The notes beneath the pieces are model-generated. The model saw only the letters and a program-made list of their open reading frames with translations, searched no databases and was not told the origin of the DNA. Source: Hyphomicrobiales bacterium (lineage in GTDB: Bacteria > Pseudomonadota > Alphaproteobacteria > Rhizobiales > Rhizobiaceae). Taken from it: 64,000 nucleotides of DNA. The stretch covers positions 62,001 to 126,000 of the forward strand of contig UBMU01000013.1 in assembly GCA_900466605.1 (NCBI GenBank), given 5' to 3'. Shown piece after piece: positions 27,027 through 36,339 of this stretch (positions are counted from its first letter, which is position 1; every line of letters begins with the position of its first letter). The translations under genes were made by a program, and so were the position numbers.

Positions 27027-29126
27027 CTATTTCCCCGATACTTTTCGCGGTGCTAAGGCTCCTTGCTGCAGTTCCGCCATATCTGCGACAATAGCCGCTG
27101 CCTCGTTTAACAAGACGTCCTTTGCGTTCTTGCGGGCATTCTCGATGGCAATATCAGCACTCAGGCTGCGCTCGTTTGCTTCCAGGCCATCGTCGCTGCG
27201 ATCTAGACCATCGTCAATTTGCTTGCGTGCCTTGAGCCGATCGTCTCTAGCGCTCATTTCCTTTCGACGCTCAGCTTCGTTGAGCGAGACTACACCTTTC
27301 TCACGTTGTACCTTTAGTTCGGCAACGTCTTCTGAGAAGCGTTGAAAATCGAGGTCGCTCTTCACTCGGTCATCATGGCGTTCCTGCAATTTTTCGATCA
27401 GGCTCCCCAAATTACCGGCAGGTGCATACTTCGCAGGCTTGATCTGTGCCCATGGGAGAGCGTTATCATAACTCGCTTCACCAAAGCTCTTGGGGTCAGA
27501 AAGTCCTGGCAAGCTGATATCAGGGGTTACGCCACGGAGTTGCGTTGTACCGCCGTTAACGCGAAAAAACTGGGCAACCGTCAACTTGAGCTCGCCAAAT
27601 TTTGGCTTGCTGTTGTGAGCGATCTGGTCGAGATTGAGAACTGTCTGCACGGTGCCTTTTCCAAAGCTGGGTTCGCCGATAACCACACCTCGACCGTAGT
27701 CTTGGATCGCCGCAGCAAAAATTTCCGATGCCGACGCCGAACCGCGATTTATCAATACGCCGAGCTGGCCAGTCCAGGCAGGCGCGGCAAGATCATCGCT
27801 CTCTACTTTTATCTTGCCATCGGCACGGCGCTGCTGAACGACCGGACCTTTACCCACAAACAGACCTGTGAGATCGACCGCCTCAGCAAGTGAGCCGCCT
27901 CCATTATTGCGCAAATCAATCAGAACGCTATCGACCTTGTCTTGCTTCAGTTCTCCTAAAAGCTTGGCGACATCTCGGCTTGCGCTTCTATAATCTTTGT
28001 CGCCTTTTTGGCGGGCTTCGAAGTCTTCATAAAACGCAGGCAGAGTGATGACGCCAATTTTGCGCGTGACGTCCCCGTCCTTTACCGATAGGACGGCTTT
28101 TCTGGCAGCCTGCTTTTCAAGGCTGATTTTGTCACGCACCAGGCTGATCGTACGATGGCTGCCTTCTGCTCCAGCGTCTGCAGGCAAGATGTCCAAGCGC
28201 ACGACCGAGCCTTTTTCTCCTCGTATCATCTGGACGACTTCGTCGAGGCGCGTACCCAGCACTTCCTTTACTGGGCCGTCCTCGCCTTGACCAACGCCGG
28301 TGATGCGGTCCCCGACCGCGAGCTTACCGGATAATTGCGCCGGGCCACCAGGCACGAGCTCACGGATCGTCGTGTAGTCGTCGCGTTCCTGCAAAACCGC
28401 ACCAATACCGACTAGCGATAGCTTCATTGCAATATCGAAGGCATCCGACGCGGTCGCACCGAAATAGTCCGTGTGCGGGTCAATCGACGTTGTGTAGGCG
28501 TCCATGAACGATTGGAAGACGTCATCGCTTTTATACTTGTAGGCGCGCCGGAGAGTATTTTGATAGCGCCTGTCGAGCGTGTCGCGAATGGCCGCGTTAT
28601 TCTTGCCCCCCAGCTTCAACCGAAGCCAGTCGGCTTTAACGCGCTTGCGCCAAAGCTCATTGCTCTCGGCTTCAGATTGCGGCCAAGGCTCCTTGTCCCG
28701 GAGCACGGAAAAGTTTTCCTGTACCCCAAAATCGAAGTTCTGCTTGAGCAAGTTGCGTGCATAGTCCATACGCTCAACAACACGCTTTTCATAAACGTTG
28801 AAGACCGAAAACGGAATCTGGAGGTCCTCCCCCTGGATGGCGTCATCAATCTTGGTGCTGTCAGACATGAACCTGTCGATGTCTGTCTGCAGAAAGAGCA
28901 TTCGGTCTGGATCGAGCGCCTCGATGAAACGGTTCATGACTTTTGCCGACAGGGCATCATCGAGCGGAACCGGCCTATAAGCAAACTGAGAAAGAAATTG
29001 AGCACTCAACTGAGCGGCTTGCGCCTGTTGCTTAGATGGCGCCAACACGGGCGGTGAGGATTCCAGGGCATATGCTGACGATGCAAATGCCAGAAACATT
29101 CCAAGTAAAGCGTATTTTACGCGCAT
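27027..29126 (-). CDS. prc: Tail-specific periplasmic protease, long Prc (Tsp) type
   Basis: 699 residues with an N-terminal signal peptide (cleavage near AYALES). Order: long N-terminal helical domain (about 25-230), PDZ domain (about 235-320, LVPGGPAQLSGKLAVGDRIT), the S41 protease core with catalytic Ser in INRGSASASEIFAAA and Lys in GEPSFGKGTVQ, and a long helical C-terminal domain rich in Lys, Glu and Asp. This matches E. coli Prc (about 680 residues), which degrades periplasmic proteins from the C-terminus and trims cell-wall hydrolases, rather than the ~440-residue CtpA usual in rhizobia. The DNA looks less GC-rich than its neighbours, which may mean transfer. Monocistronic with its own terminator. 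Confidence 0.93.
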   Translation of the reverse strand: MRVKYALLGMFLAFASSAYALESSPPVLAPSKQQAQAAQLSAQFLSQFAYRPVPLDDALSAKVMNRFIEALDPDRMLFLQTDIDRFMSDSTKIDDAIQGEDLQIPFSVFNVYEKRVVERMDYARNLLKQNFDFGVQENFSVLRDKEPWPQSEAESNELWRKRVKADWLRLKLGGKNNAAIRDTLDRRYQNTLRRAYKYKSDDVFQSFMDAYTTSIDPHTDYFGATASDAFDIAMKLSLVGIGAVLQERDDYTTIRELVPGGPAQLSGKLAVGDRITGVGQGEDGPVKEVLGTRLDEVVQMIRGEKGSVVRLDILPADAGAEGSHRTISLVRDKISLEKQAARKAVLSVKDGDVTRKIGVITLPAFYEDFEARQKGDKDYRSASRDVAKLLGELKQDKVDSVLIDLRNNGGGSLAEAVDLTGLFVGKGPVVQQRRADGKIKVESDDLAAPAWTGQLGVLINRGSASASEIFAAAIQDYGRGVVIGEPSFGKGTVQTVLNLDQIAHNSKPKFGELKLTVAQFFRVNGGTTQLRGVTPDISLPGLSDPKSFGEASYDNALPWAQIKPAKYAPAGNLGSLIEKLQERHDDRVKSDLDFQRFSEDVAELKVQREKGVVSLNEAERRKEMSARDDRLKARKQIDDGLDRSDDGLEANERSLSADIAIENARKNAKDVLLNEAAAIVADMAELQQGALAPRKVSGK

Positions 29127-29321
29127 TAAGCTTTGATCCGATTCTTGATGTAACGTCTCTATGTACGATGTAGGTGGAGCAATTATGGTCTTTTGGCAAT
29201 AATTTGAATGTATGCATCAATGAGTGGAGTATTGTTTGCGTGAATGTCAGTCGACAGGTTGGGGGAGTGCGTGCCCTTGGATCGCTTTTGTTCGCCGTGG
29301 CTAAATTCGTGCAACAGTAGG

Positions 29322-29349
29322 CCTCCCTGCCCGTCCACGGGCAGGGAGG
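29322..29349 (-). terminator. Hairpin downstream of the pxp/DUF1989 operon
   Basis: Perfect 13-bp stem (CCTCCCTGCCCGT, 29322-29334, with 29337-29349) and a 2-nt loop, 16 bp after the stop codon of the last operon gene. There is no strong T-run on the minus strand, but the stem is very stable; likely the operon terminator. Confidence 0.65.
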
Positions 29350-29364
29350 AAGGCCCCTTCGTTT

Positions 29365-30225
29365 TCAAAGGCCATGCGACCCGTCGTAACCGTTAAGCAG
29401 TGGCGGACGCCAGCCATCTGGACGTGCGGATGGCTCATAGACTTGGACTTCGAGAGGGTAACAGGTTGCCGCATCCGAGGAATGCTCCGAGGAGCAATCT
29501 CCGCCCGGACAGGCTGACATGCACCCAAGAAGATCGATTTCTGCGAAAAACTCCAGATAATCGCCCGGCCGCACCGGGCTTGCCTTCATGAAATACTGCC
29601 CCGTGTCACGCGTAAAGCCGGTACACATGAAAACATTGAGGACATCATGGATGTGATCTGCCGCTTCGGCTAAGGGCTTTCCGGTCTGGTGGGCAAACGC
29701 GCGGATCAAATTCGAATGGCAGCAATGGTGGTACTGACCGCCGTGGCTGAGGAGGTTGTGTGTAAAGGGATCGCAGCGCGTTCCGATCACGTCGTGCACC
29801 GAGCCGCCGAAGTGGTCAAAACCATACCAATCGAGAGTATCGTGGGTAATGGTCGCGATTGGGCGCAGGTAAGGAAAGTTTGAAAACAACTGGTCCCCAA
29901 CCCCGACGTGTGTTCCATTCAACGCGCGGGTCTTACCGGTATAGAGGCGCTCGTTGACGTCGTGCGCGTTGAAGAGGTTGAGATCGCCAACCTGTGGTCC
30001 CTCACTGCATAGGATGCGACAAAAGTGGCCCGCCGGGACAGACCAGCACGCTGCGTCGCGCGCGGGAACGGTCACCCGGTCGACAAGCTTGAGCTCGCCG
30101 CGGACTGCGCGATAGGCGTCAAGATCGGGACGGGGTAGTGTTTCAACCGGATAGCAGATAACCGGAGCAATCGCCTTGCGGGCCGCGGCATCCTCGGGGG
30201 CATTGGTGATCGGCTGGGGCTTCAT
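29365..30225 (-). CDS. DUF1989 (urea carboxylase-associated) family protein
   Basis: 286 residues from ATG 30225, preceded by GGAGAAGAAAAGGG; an upstream in-frame start at 30282 looks unlike the family. DUF1989 features: GDLNLFNAHDVNERLYTGKT, THDTLDWYGFDHFGG, a His/Cys-rich QYHHCCHSNLIRAF, and LLGCMSACPGGDCSS with the family's SACP cysteine. Members accompany urea and guanidine carboxylases; two of them form carboxyguanidine deiminase. Here a single copy ends an operon for a biotin-dependent carboxylase and a LamB/YcsF hydrolase. It could be a deiminase or hydrolase acting on a carboxylated nitrogen compound. It is longer than the ~200-residue deiminase subunits. Confidence 0.85.
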   Translation of the reverse strand: MKPQPITNAPEDAAARKAIAPVICYPVETLPRPDLDAYRAVRGELKLVDRVTVPARDAACWSVPAGHFCRILCSEGPQVGDLNLFNAHDVNERLYTGKTRALNGTHVGVGDQLFSNFPYLRPIATITHDTLDWYGFDHFGGSVHDVIGTRCDPFTHNLLSHGGQYHHCCHSNLIRAFAHQTGKPLAEAADHIHDVLNVFMCTGFTRDTGQYFMKASPVRPGDYLEFFAEIDLLGCMSACPGGDCSSEHSSDAATCYPLEVQVYEPSARPDGWRPPLLNGYDGSHGL

Positions 30226-30304
30226 CCCTTTTCTTCTCCATTCTGTGTGGCCAGGCCACGTTCTTCCAAGCGCGGACGCCACGCATCTGATTGGGAAACC
30301 CGCG

Positions 30305-32023
30305 TCAACGTATGGTCGCTAACTCCTCGCCGATCCCAACTGTTGCCCCAGGTTTGGCAATCAGGGTAATCCGGCCCGCGATCGGCGCGGCGACACGCGT
30401 TTCCATCTTCATCGCCTCCATCAGCGCGACGATCTCACCTTCAGCGACGTCAGCACCATCCTCGACCAGCCATTGTCGCAATGTACCGGGAATTGGGGTC
30501 GTGACAGATCCGTCGGCCGCCTTTGGCTTTGATGCGTCGCCTCGAGATCTGGTCTGATGTGCGCCGCGGCCCGAAAGCCAGGCAGCGGGAAAAGCGAGCT
30601 CGTGGCGTTTGCCATCAAGCTCTATGTAGCTTCTTAAAATTCCGTCTTCGACGGGATCGACCCGCGAGGCGGGTGAAACACCGGAAAACGTGGATTCGAT
30701 CCAAGTGGTAAACACCTTGAAACCGTCCTCGCCCGTAAAATCACGCTCCTCCACCACTTCGCGGTGGAAAGGCAAGACAGACGCAACACCATCGATATGA
30801 AATTCGGCAAGTGCCCTGCGCGCTCGCTTCAGCGCCTCCTCGCGCGTCGATCCTTTGATGATGAGCTTGGCCATCATTGAGTCATAAAAGCCCGGAACCT
30901 GCGAGCCAGTTTCAACGCCTGCATCAAGACGTACGCCAGGGCCTGAAGGCGGGCGAAAGCGCGTGACCCTCCCTGGAGTCGGCAAGAAGCCGCGGCCAGG
31001 ATCCTCGGCGTTGATTCGAAACTCGATTGCGTGCCCTCGCGGCTGCGGTGTCTTCGTGACTGAAAGCGGGAGGCCGTCAGCTATCCGCAGTTGCTCGATT
31101 ACGATGTCAACGCCCGTGGTCTCTTCCGTGACAGGATGTTCCACTTGGAGACGGGTGTTGACTTCCAGGAAGGAGATGACACCGTCCTGCGACAACAGGA
31201 ACTCCACGGTTCCGGCCCCGCAATAGCCTGCCTCAGCGCAAATTGCTCGGGCAGCGTCGTGTATGCGAGTGCGCTGATCATCGGTGATGAAAGGTGCTGG
31301 CGCTTCCTCCACCAGCTTCTGGTTGCGGCGTTGCAATGAGCAATCGCGTGTCCCGAGAACCACGGTATTTCCATGGCTATCGGCCACCACTTGCGCCTCG
31401 ATATGGCGCGGTCTGTCAAGGAATTGCTCGCCGTAACACTCGCCGCGACCAAAGGCCTCTGTTGCCTCGCGCACGGCTGAGTTGAACAGCTCGCCAACCT
31501 CCTCTAAACGGTGCGCGACCTTCATGCCACGTCCTCCGCCACCGAAGGCCGCCTTAATGGCCACAGGCAGACCGGCTTCTCTCGCGAAGGCAACCGCCGC
31601 CTCCGCGGTTGCCAACGGCCCATCAGAGCCCTTGACCAGCGGCGCCCCTACCTTCTCGGCTATGCGTCGGGCCTCGACCTTGTCGCCGAGGGCTGCAATG
31701 ACCTGCGGCGCCGGGCCAACCCAGATCAGCCCGGCATCAATCACGGCCCTTGCGAATTCAGCGCGCTCCGACAAGAACCCATAGCCTGGATGGACAGCGT
31801 CGGCGCCGGACCGGCGCGCGACCTCAAGTATCTTGTCCAAGCTCAGGTAGGTCTCGGCCGGGCGGCCCGGACCAAGGCCATAGGCCTCATCGGAAAGTTC
31901 TGCATGCAGGGAGCCCGCATCAGCATCCGAGTAAATTGCAACGGTCGCGACGCCATAGTCGCGCGCGGCCCTTATGATACGAATGGCAATTTCGCCACGG
32001 TTGGCGATGAGCAGCTTTTTCAT
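30305..32023 (-). CDS. Biotin carboxylase with C-terminal biotinyl (BCCP) domain
   Basis: About 572 residues from ATG 32023 ([20 protein letters not shown]). The three biotin-carboxylase subdomains are complete: [11 protein letters not shown] and [10 protein letters not shown] at the N-terminus, the ATP-grasp loop [28 protein letters not shown] with the catalytic Glu/Arg, and the C-terminal lobe to about 445. A linker leads to a biotinyl domain with the biotin-accepting lysine in EAMKMET. It carboxylates its own biotin with ATP and bicarbonate; the carboxyltransferase is encoded by the preceding gene, 4 bp upstream. Split form of the urea-carboxylase-type enzyme. Confidence 0.94.
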   Translation of the reverse strand: MKKLLIANRGEIAIRIIRAARDYGVATVAIYSDADAGSLHAELSDEAYGLGPGRPAETYLSLDKILEVARRSGADAVHPGYGFLSERAEFARAVIDAGLIWVGPAPQVIAALGDKVEARRIAEKVGAPLVKGSDGPLATAEAAVAFAREAGLPVAIKAAFGGGGRGMKVAHRLEEVGELFNSAVREATEAFGRGECYGEQFLDRPRHIEAQVVADSHGNTVVLGTRDCSLQRRNQKLVEEAPAPFITDDQRTRIHDAARAICAEAGYCGAGTVEFLLSQDGVISFLEVNTRLQVEHPVTEETTGVDIVIEQLRIADGLPLSVTKTPQPRGHAIEFRINAEDPGRGFLPTPGRVTRFRPPSGPGVRLDAGVETGSQVPGFYDSMMAKLIIKGSTREEALKRARRALAEFHIDGVASVLPFHREVVEERDFTGEDGFKVFTTWIESTFSGVSPASRVDPVEDGILRSYIELDGKRHELAFPAAWLSGRGAHQTRSRGDASKPKAADGSVTTPIPGTLRQWLVEDGADVAEGEIVALMEAMKMETRVAAPIAGRITLIAKPGATVGIGEELATIR

Positions 32024-32027
32024 TAGA

Positions 32028-33647
32028 TCAGGTTTCCTCTTCGGCACCATGGGTGGTCACCATGACCTCTTGCGGTTCGAAAGCGGCGATTACATTGAAG
32101 CGAATGCGTGCTCCGATCGGGACCTGTCCGGCTAGGTCCAAATGGTGGTGCGCCACCACGCCGATTACCGGATAGCCGCCAGTCAAAGGGTGATCGGCGA
32201 GGAAGAGCACTGGCTGGCCGGAGTGGGGAACCTGGATCGCCCCAAGTGGGGTGCCCTCCGACGCCAATTCTGATTGATCTATTCGCTCGATAGCGGTTTC
32301 GCCAGACAGCCTCATCCCGACGCGGCTGGACTGTGGTGTTACCTCCCAATCCTGCGCGCAAAGGGTCGCAATCCCCTTCTCGGTGAACCAATCGGTTCTC
32401 GGGCCAAGGACCACATCAAGAGTTACGACTTCGCCTGCACGCGGCAGCTGTTGCTGTTCGGGCGGCGCGGGATCCACGGCCAAAGCCTGCAAGTCCTTCG
32501 GCACGAGTACGCTTCCTGCCTGAATTATTTCAGGGCCAACCTTCGCCAGCGTATCTGTTGCGGCGGAGCCGAGCATTTGCACCACCGAAAATCCGCCGCG
32601 CAGGGCAAGATAGCTTCGCATACCCGTTGGAGGCATGCCGAAGGTCAGCTCGTCTCCTGCATCAAGGGCAAAGGCTCGCGCGAAGGGAGCTGCAACTTCG
32701 CCACCGCTAGCTGGCCGGATCGTGAGGGGGCACGGCGCGCCTGCTACGGCAACCGTCAAGGCTCGATCGGCCCGGACCGAGAACCCACCGAGCGTGATCT
32801 CGACCACCGCGCTGTCGCTAGAGTTTCCGAGGCAACGATTGGCAGCCCGCATGGCACCCCGGTCAAGCGCGCCGGATTCGGAAACACCTTGGTTCGCGTG
32901 GCCGAAGCGACCGAGATCCTGATATAGTGCGGGCCGGTCAGCACGAACAACGTGTAGCCCATCAGCCCTGACCTTGTTTTCCAGCTTCGCCGTCGACTTC
33001 GCGGGTAATTGCCCTCTCGCGTTCTCAGCCGCGTTGCAAAAACGCACGCGATCGCCCGGCGCAAGCAGGGCCGCACGTTCACGTGTCGGGTCCCACATTT
33101 TCAGCGGGGTTGTGCCAATCAACTGCCAGCCGCCCGGGCTGTCAGACGGATATATCCCGCCAAACCTACCCGCCAACCCCACTGAACCAGCAGGTACCTT
33201 GACGCGCGGGCTCTTTCGTCGTGGCACATCGAACCCGGGATCGTCGCAGGTCATATAGGCAAATCCCGGGGCAAAGCCAGTGAAGGCAACCGTGTATGTG
33301 GCCTCCGTGTGCCGTCGAACAACCTCGTCCAACGACCAGCCGAGAAGCTCGGCGACTTCCTTGAGATCCTCGCCGTCGTACACGACAGGAATCTCGAATA
33401 GCTCGCCCTGCCTGATACTCCGCTTCGACAGGTCGATGCCCGAGATCAAGTCGGTCAGCCGTGGGCGATCGGTCAACAGGGGGTCAAGCCGGATCATTAC
33501 AGTGCGCGCACCAGGAATTACCTCCACAATGCCTTCTAGTGAGGTGGCAAGAAGCGCATCAAGCAAAGTAAGCGTTGTTTCCAGGTCGTCGAGTTCGACA
33601 AGAAAGGAATCGCTACCGGCAGGCAGGAAGCGTAAACGTTCAACCAT
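32028..33647 (-). CDS. pxpBC: Fused PxpB-PxpC (KipI-KipA) carboxyltransferase / 5-oxoprolinase subunit
   Basis: About 539 residues from ATG 33647. The N-terminal ~210 residues are KipI/PxpB ([60 protein letters not shown]). The rest is KipA/PxpC ([56 protein letters not shown]). PxpB and PxpC with PxpA make the ATP-dependent 5-oxoprolinase; the same two domains form the carboxyltransferase of urea carboxylase. The next gene is a biotin carboxylase, so a biotin-dependent reaction is likely here. The start overlaps pxpA by 8 bp. Confidence 0.92.
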   Translation of the reverse strand: MVERLRFLPAGSDSFLVELDDLETTLTLLDALLATSLEGIVEVIPGARTVMIRLDPLLTDRPRLTDLISGIDLSKRSIRQGELFEIPVVYDGEDLKEVAELLGWSLDEVVRRHTEATYTVAFTGFAPGFAYMTCDDPGFDVPRRKSPRVKVPAGSVGLAGRFGGIYPSDSPGGWQLIGTTPLKMWDPTRERAALLAPGDRVRFCNAAENARGQLPAKSTAKLENKVRADGLHVVRADRPALYQDLGRFGHANQGVSESGALDRGAMRAANRCLGNSSDSAVVEITLGGFSVRADRALTVAVAGAPCPLTIRPASGGEVAAPFARAFALDAGDELTFGMPPTGMRSYLALRGGFSVVQMLGSAATDTLAKVGPEIIQAGSVLVPKDLQALAVDPAPPEQQQLPRAGEVVTLDVVLGPRTDWFTEKGIATLCAQDWEVTPQSSRVGMRLSGETAIERIDQSELASEGTPLGAIQVPHSGQPVLFLADHPLTGGYPVIGVVAHHHLDLAGQVPIGARIRFNVIAAFEPQEVMVTTHGAEEET

Positions 33648-34413
33648 GGGACGTGCCGACGAAGGACGCCAATTCGACGCCAGCCGTCTCGAGTGTGTCG
33701 CGCAAGGCGCGGGCGATGGCAACGGCAGCAGGAGTGTCACCATGAATACAGATTGATTCCGCTTCGAGGGCAATATCGGCGCCGTCAATCGTGGTAACGC
33801 GTTGTTCGCTCACCATGCGCAGCATGCGTTTTGCCACCGCAGCCGGGTCGTGGATCACCGAGCCCGGTAGTCGTCTACTCACAAGGCTTCCATCGCTATT
33901 GTACGCCCTGTCGGCAAAGGCTTCGCAAACGACGGTTAGCCCCGCCTCTCGCGCCTGCGTCACGATCGGCGCGCCCGCCAGTGCCAGCAGCACCAGTGAG
34001 GAATCTATCGCCTTTATGGCGTTGATGACATCGGCAGCCTGGCGAGCGTCATTAGCGATGGTGTTGTACAGTGCACCGTGTGGCTTGACGTAGCGAACCG
34101 ACGTCCCCACTGCCCTCGCAAGACCCTGCAGGGCACCAATTTGATATATCGTATCGCCAACCAACTCGGCACTGGAAGGATCCATGTTGCGACGGCCAAA
34201 TCCGGCGAGATCACGGTAGCCGACATGCGCGCCGACCACGACCCCGCGACTGGCGGCCTCCTGAAGGACCGCGAGGATTCCCGCTGGGTCACCTGCGTGA
34301 AATCCGCAGGCTATGTTTGCACTAGTGACGATCTGGAGCATCGCAGCGTCGTCGCCCATGGACCAAGGACCGAAACTTTCGCCAAGATCGCTGTTGAGAT
34401 CGATACTTGCCAT
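33640..34413 (-). CDS. pxpA: LamB/YcsF family, 5-oxoprolinase subunit A
   Basis: 257 residues from ATG 34413 ([20 protein letters not shown]). A (beta/alpha) barrel of the LamB/YcsF family with all landmarks: [59 protein letters not shown] and ICIHGDTP. In E. coli PxpA opens 5-oxoproline to glutamate together with PxpBC. First gene of the minus-strand operon; its promoter lies in the region shared with the divergent GntR gene, which has two operator-like palindromes. An upstream in-frame start (34464) would place coding sequence over the left operator and is unlikely. Confidence 0.94.
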   Translation of the reverse strand: MASIDLNSDLGESFGPWSMGDDAAMLQIVTSANIACGFHAGDPAGILAVLQEAASRGVVVGAHVGYRDLAGFGRRNMDPSSAELVGDTIYQIGALQGLARAVGTSVRYVKPHGALYNTIANDARQAADVINAIKAIDSSLVLLALAGAPIVTQAREAGLTVVCEAFADRAYNSDGSLVSRRLPGSVIHDPAAVAKRMLRMVSEQRVTTIDGADIALEAESICIHGDTPAAVAIARALRDTLETAGVELASFVGTSHG

Positions 34414-34448
34414 GGAACACACCTTGCCAGAGAGAACATTGCAGATTA

Positions 34449-34481
34449 TTGTTGAATAACTCATTGCGGATTGTTCAACAA
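34449..34481. promoter_or_regulatory. Twin FadR/GntR-type operators in the pxpA-gntR intergenic region
   Basis: TTGTTCAACAA (34471-34481) is a perfect odd-centred palindrome matching the FadR-subfamily pattern TNGT-N3-ACNA. TTGTTGAATAA (34449-34459) is a second copy with one mismatch. The centres are 22 bp apart, two helical turns, so two dimers would sit on one face of the DNA. The pair lies between the divergent starts of pxpA (34413) and the GntR gene (34552), well placed for repression of both. Confidence 0.65.
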
Positions 34482-34551
34482 CCTAAAAATCACTGAGGGC
34501 GCTGCCAAATCAACGGGGGCCGCCGAGACGCCAATCCAACAAAGGAAATTC

Positions 34552-35232
34552 ATGCCCGAAGAAGCGCTCTTTGATACAAACGATCAATCACTTGCCACAA
34601 AAGTCGCAGAGCGCATCAGGCAGATGTTGATAGTCGGCGCATTCGCTCCACGCGAGAAGCTCTCAGAGATCCAGATTTCCACAAAGTTTGGCGTTTCCCG
34701 TAACACACTGCGCGAGGCTTTCCGGTTGCTTACCAGCCAGGGACTCCTTGAACACATTCCCAATCGGGGCGCATTCGTAGCTGCCCCTGGAGAGGCCGCC
34801 ATCCTCGATATTTATCGCGTGCGGCAGGTGATCCAGAAAGGCGCGGTCACCGCTGCAGGCGTTGGCCACCCGGCGCTCGCTCGAATGCGCGACCTGGTAT
34901 TGCAGGCAGAAGCAGCCCGCAGTGAAGGGAACTGGCAACGGGTTGGCACACTCAATATGGAGTTCCATCGTGCCATGGTGGAGCTATGCGACAGCCCGAG
35001 ACTTTCGTCCTGCTTCGACCTCGTTCTGGCCGAACTCCGGTTGGTCTTCCGCCAGTTGGAAGATACGGCTCATCTTCACGAACCGTACATACACCTCAAC
35101 ACGAAGCTCATTTGTCTGCTGGAAGAAGGCCGCACAGAAGAGGCGCTTTCCGATCTGGACGCATACCTGCTCAAATCTGAACGGTCGGTCCTGGCAGCCC
35201 TGCAACGCCAGCGAGGAGCGAGGACAAAATAG
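34552..35232 (+). CDS. GntR family regulator, FadR subfamily
   Basis: 226 residues from ATG 34552 (MPEEALFDTNDQSL), preceded by AAAGGAAA; the frame extends to 34471 inside an operator. The N-terminal winged helix is canonical: LSEIQISTKFGVSRNTLREA then FRLLTSQGLLEHIPNRGAFV. The C-terminal FCD effector domain (about 90-220) has metal-ligand-type residues (NMEFHRAMVELCDSPRL, YIHLNTKLI). Divergent from the pxpA operon and almost certainly its repressor, released by the substrate or an intermediate. Confidence 0.93.
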   Translation: MPEEALFDTNDQSLATKVAERIRQMLIVGAFAPREKLSEIQISTKFGVSRNTLREAFRLLTSQGLLEHIPNRGAFVAAPGEAAILDIYRVRQVIQKGAVTAAGVGHPALARMRDLVLQAEAARSEGNWQRVGTLNMEFHRAMVELCDSPRLSSCFDLVLAELRLVFRQLEDTAHLHEPYIHLNTKLICLLEEGRTEEALSDLDAYLLKSERSVLAALQRQRGARTK

Positions 35233-35725
35233 GTGAAAGCCGACGCGGAGCCACGTTGCGACGAGGCTCATAAGAACGAGCGTGGGTTGGCTATGATCGG
35301 CAAAGCAGCAGGACATGGCGACCCGGATAACGCCGCCATTGAGGCACGCACAATTCACACACTCCCGCTACGCGCACACTCAGCAGCCATTGACGTAGCG
35401 TTTACGCCTCGTCACGCGAAAGGCCTGAATGAAGTATCCTCAAAAGGGTTGCAGGCCTGCGCGCCATCCTCGATCGATATGTCACCGTGCATCACCTAAG
35501 CTCTGCCGACATGCGAACACTTCGAGACGTTTTAAGACGCCCGAGCCTGCGATGTCTTCGCGCTGTCAGACCGCGATAGCTCTGCGCGTCGCAAGAGATT
35601 TGAACTTAGAGCTTGGTTTTCGGATTCTATGCCGATCACAGACCACTTGGCGACACTATAGTCACGAAAAGAGAAGCGTATCGGCTTAAATCTTCGGAAC
35701 TGTAGCGCATCCATAGGGGAGAACG
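35233..35725. other. Intergenic region with a dispersed-repeat copy
   Basis: No gene supported; a GTG-started 88-residue frame at 35233-35499 has no recognisable features. Holds repeat copy A (35616-35646). Confidence 0.4.
35616..35646. repeat. Dispersed short repeat, copy A
   Basis: Core GGATTCTATGCCGATCACA. Near-identical cores occur at 43831-43860 and 51028-51055, each in a long gene-free gap. May be an insertion-sequence end remnant or a rhizobial intergenic repeat. Confidence 0.5.
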
Positions 35726-35983
35726 ATGAAGAGGGTTTTGATTTTTGCCGCCGCGGGGCTGGCGCTTGCCAGCTGCACGCCGACCCAACAGGGCGCCGGT
35801 ATCGGTGCTGCCACAGGTGCCGTGGTCGGTGGCGCTGTAACAAATGATGTTCGCGGAGCGGCAGTCGGTGCTGCAATCGGTGGCGCTTCGGGTGCAGTGA
35901 TCGGCAACGTGGCTGGGCGTCCCGGCCAGTGCGAGTTTCAAGATCGCAATGGTCGACGCTACGTCGCAGCCTGCCCGCGCTAA
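35726..35983 (+). CDS. Small lipoprotein with glycine-zipper repeats
   Basis: 85 residues. An N-terminal lipoprotein signal with lipobox LASC, so Cys17 should be lipidated and the protein anchored in the envelope. The middle is a glycine zipper (GAGIGAATGAVVGGAVTND, GAAVGAAIGGASGAVIGN) of the kind that inserts or packs in membranes (YMGG/Gly-zipper families), followed by a short Cys-containing polar tail (CEFQDRNGRRYVAACPR). A GGAGAA site precedes the ATG. Function unknown; likely envelope stress or structure. Monocistronic. Confidence 0.88.
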   Translation: MKRVLIFAAAGLALASCTPTQQGAGIGAATGAVVGGAVTNDVRGAAVGAAIGGASGAVIGNVAGRPGQCEFQDRNGRRYVAACPR

Positions 35984-36339
35984 CGGGTAATGGCCAATGT
36001 CGCGCCCGGCCGTTTGTGGGTTAAAGAGCAATCTGTAGACCGTCTCGGGCGCACATTCTGCGGTTTGTGTCTACGGATTATCGGCACTCAACTGACGGCG
36101 TTCGGAACAATCTTAAAATATTGAAATATAACCTAATTTGGTGCGTTATTAAAGAAAGCGGTGTGATCACTCGTGGTGTTCGAGGAGGAGCGGTTGATCA
36201 AAAGCGACGAAAGAGCGACGAGCCCCTAATCGAGAGCCACGCTGCCTTTCCGGTCGGCTGCCGTTTGAGGCAACGCGCCAAGCCAATTATTTGACCACCC
36301 ATCGGGTGCTGAGTACCTCGGTTCAATTGGAGGCAAAAC
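35984..36339. other. Leader region of the AbgT gene, no other gene
   Basis: The part near 36095-36150 is AT-rich (TTAAAATATTGAAATATAACC) and is a likely promoter for the AbgT-peptidase operon. No RNA gene or riboswitch recognised. Confidence 0.4.

Noticed and set aside
35233..35499. 88-codon frame directly after the GntR gene
   Set aside because: GTG start abutting the stop, mixed composition, no homologous features; more likely read-through chance.
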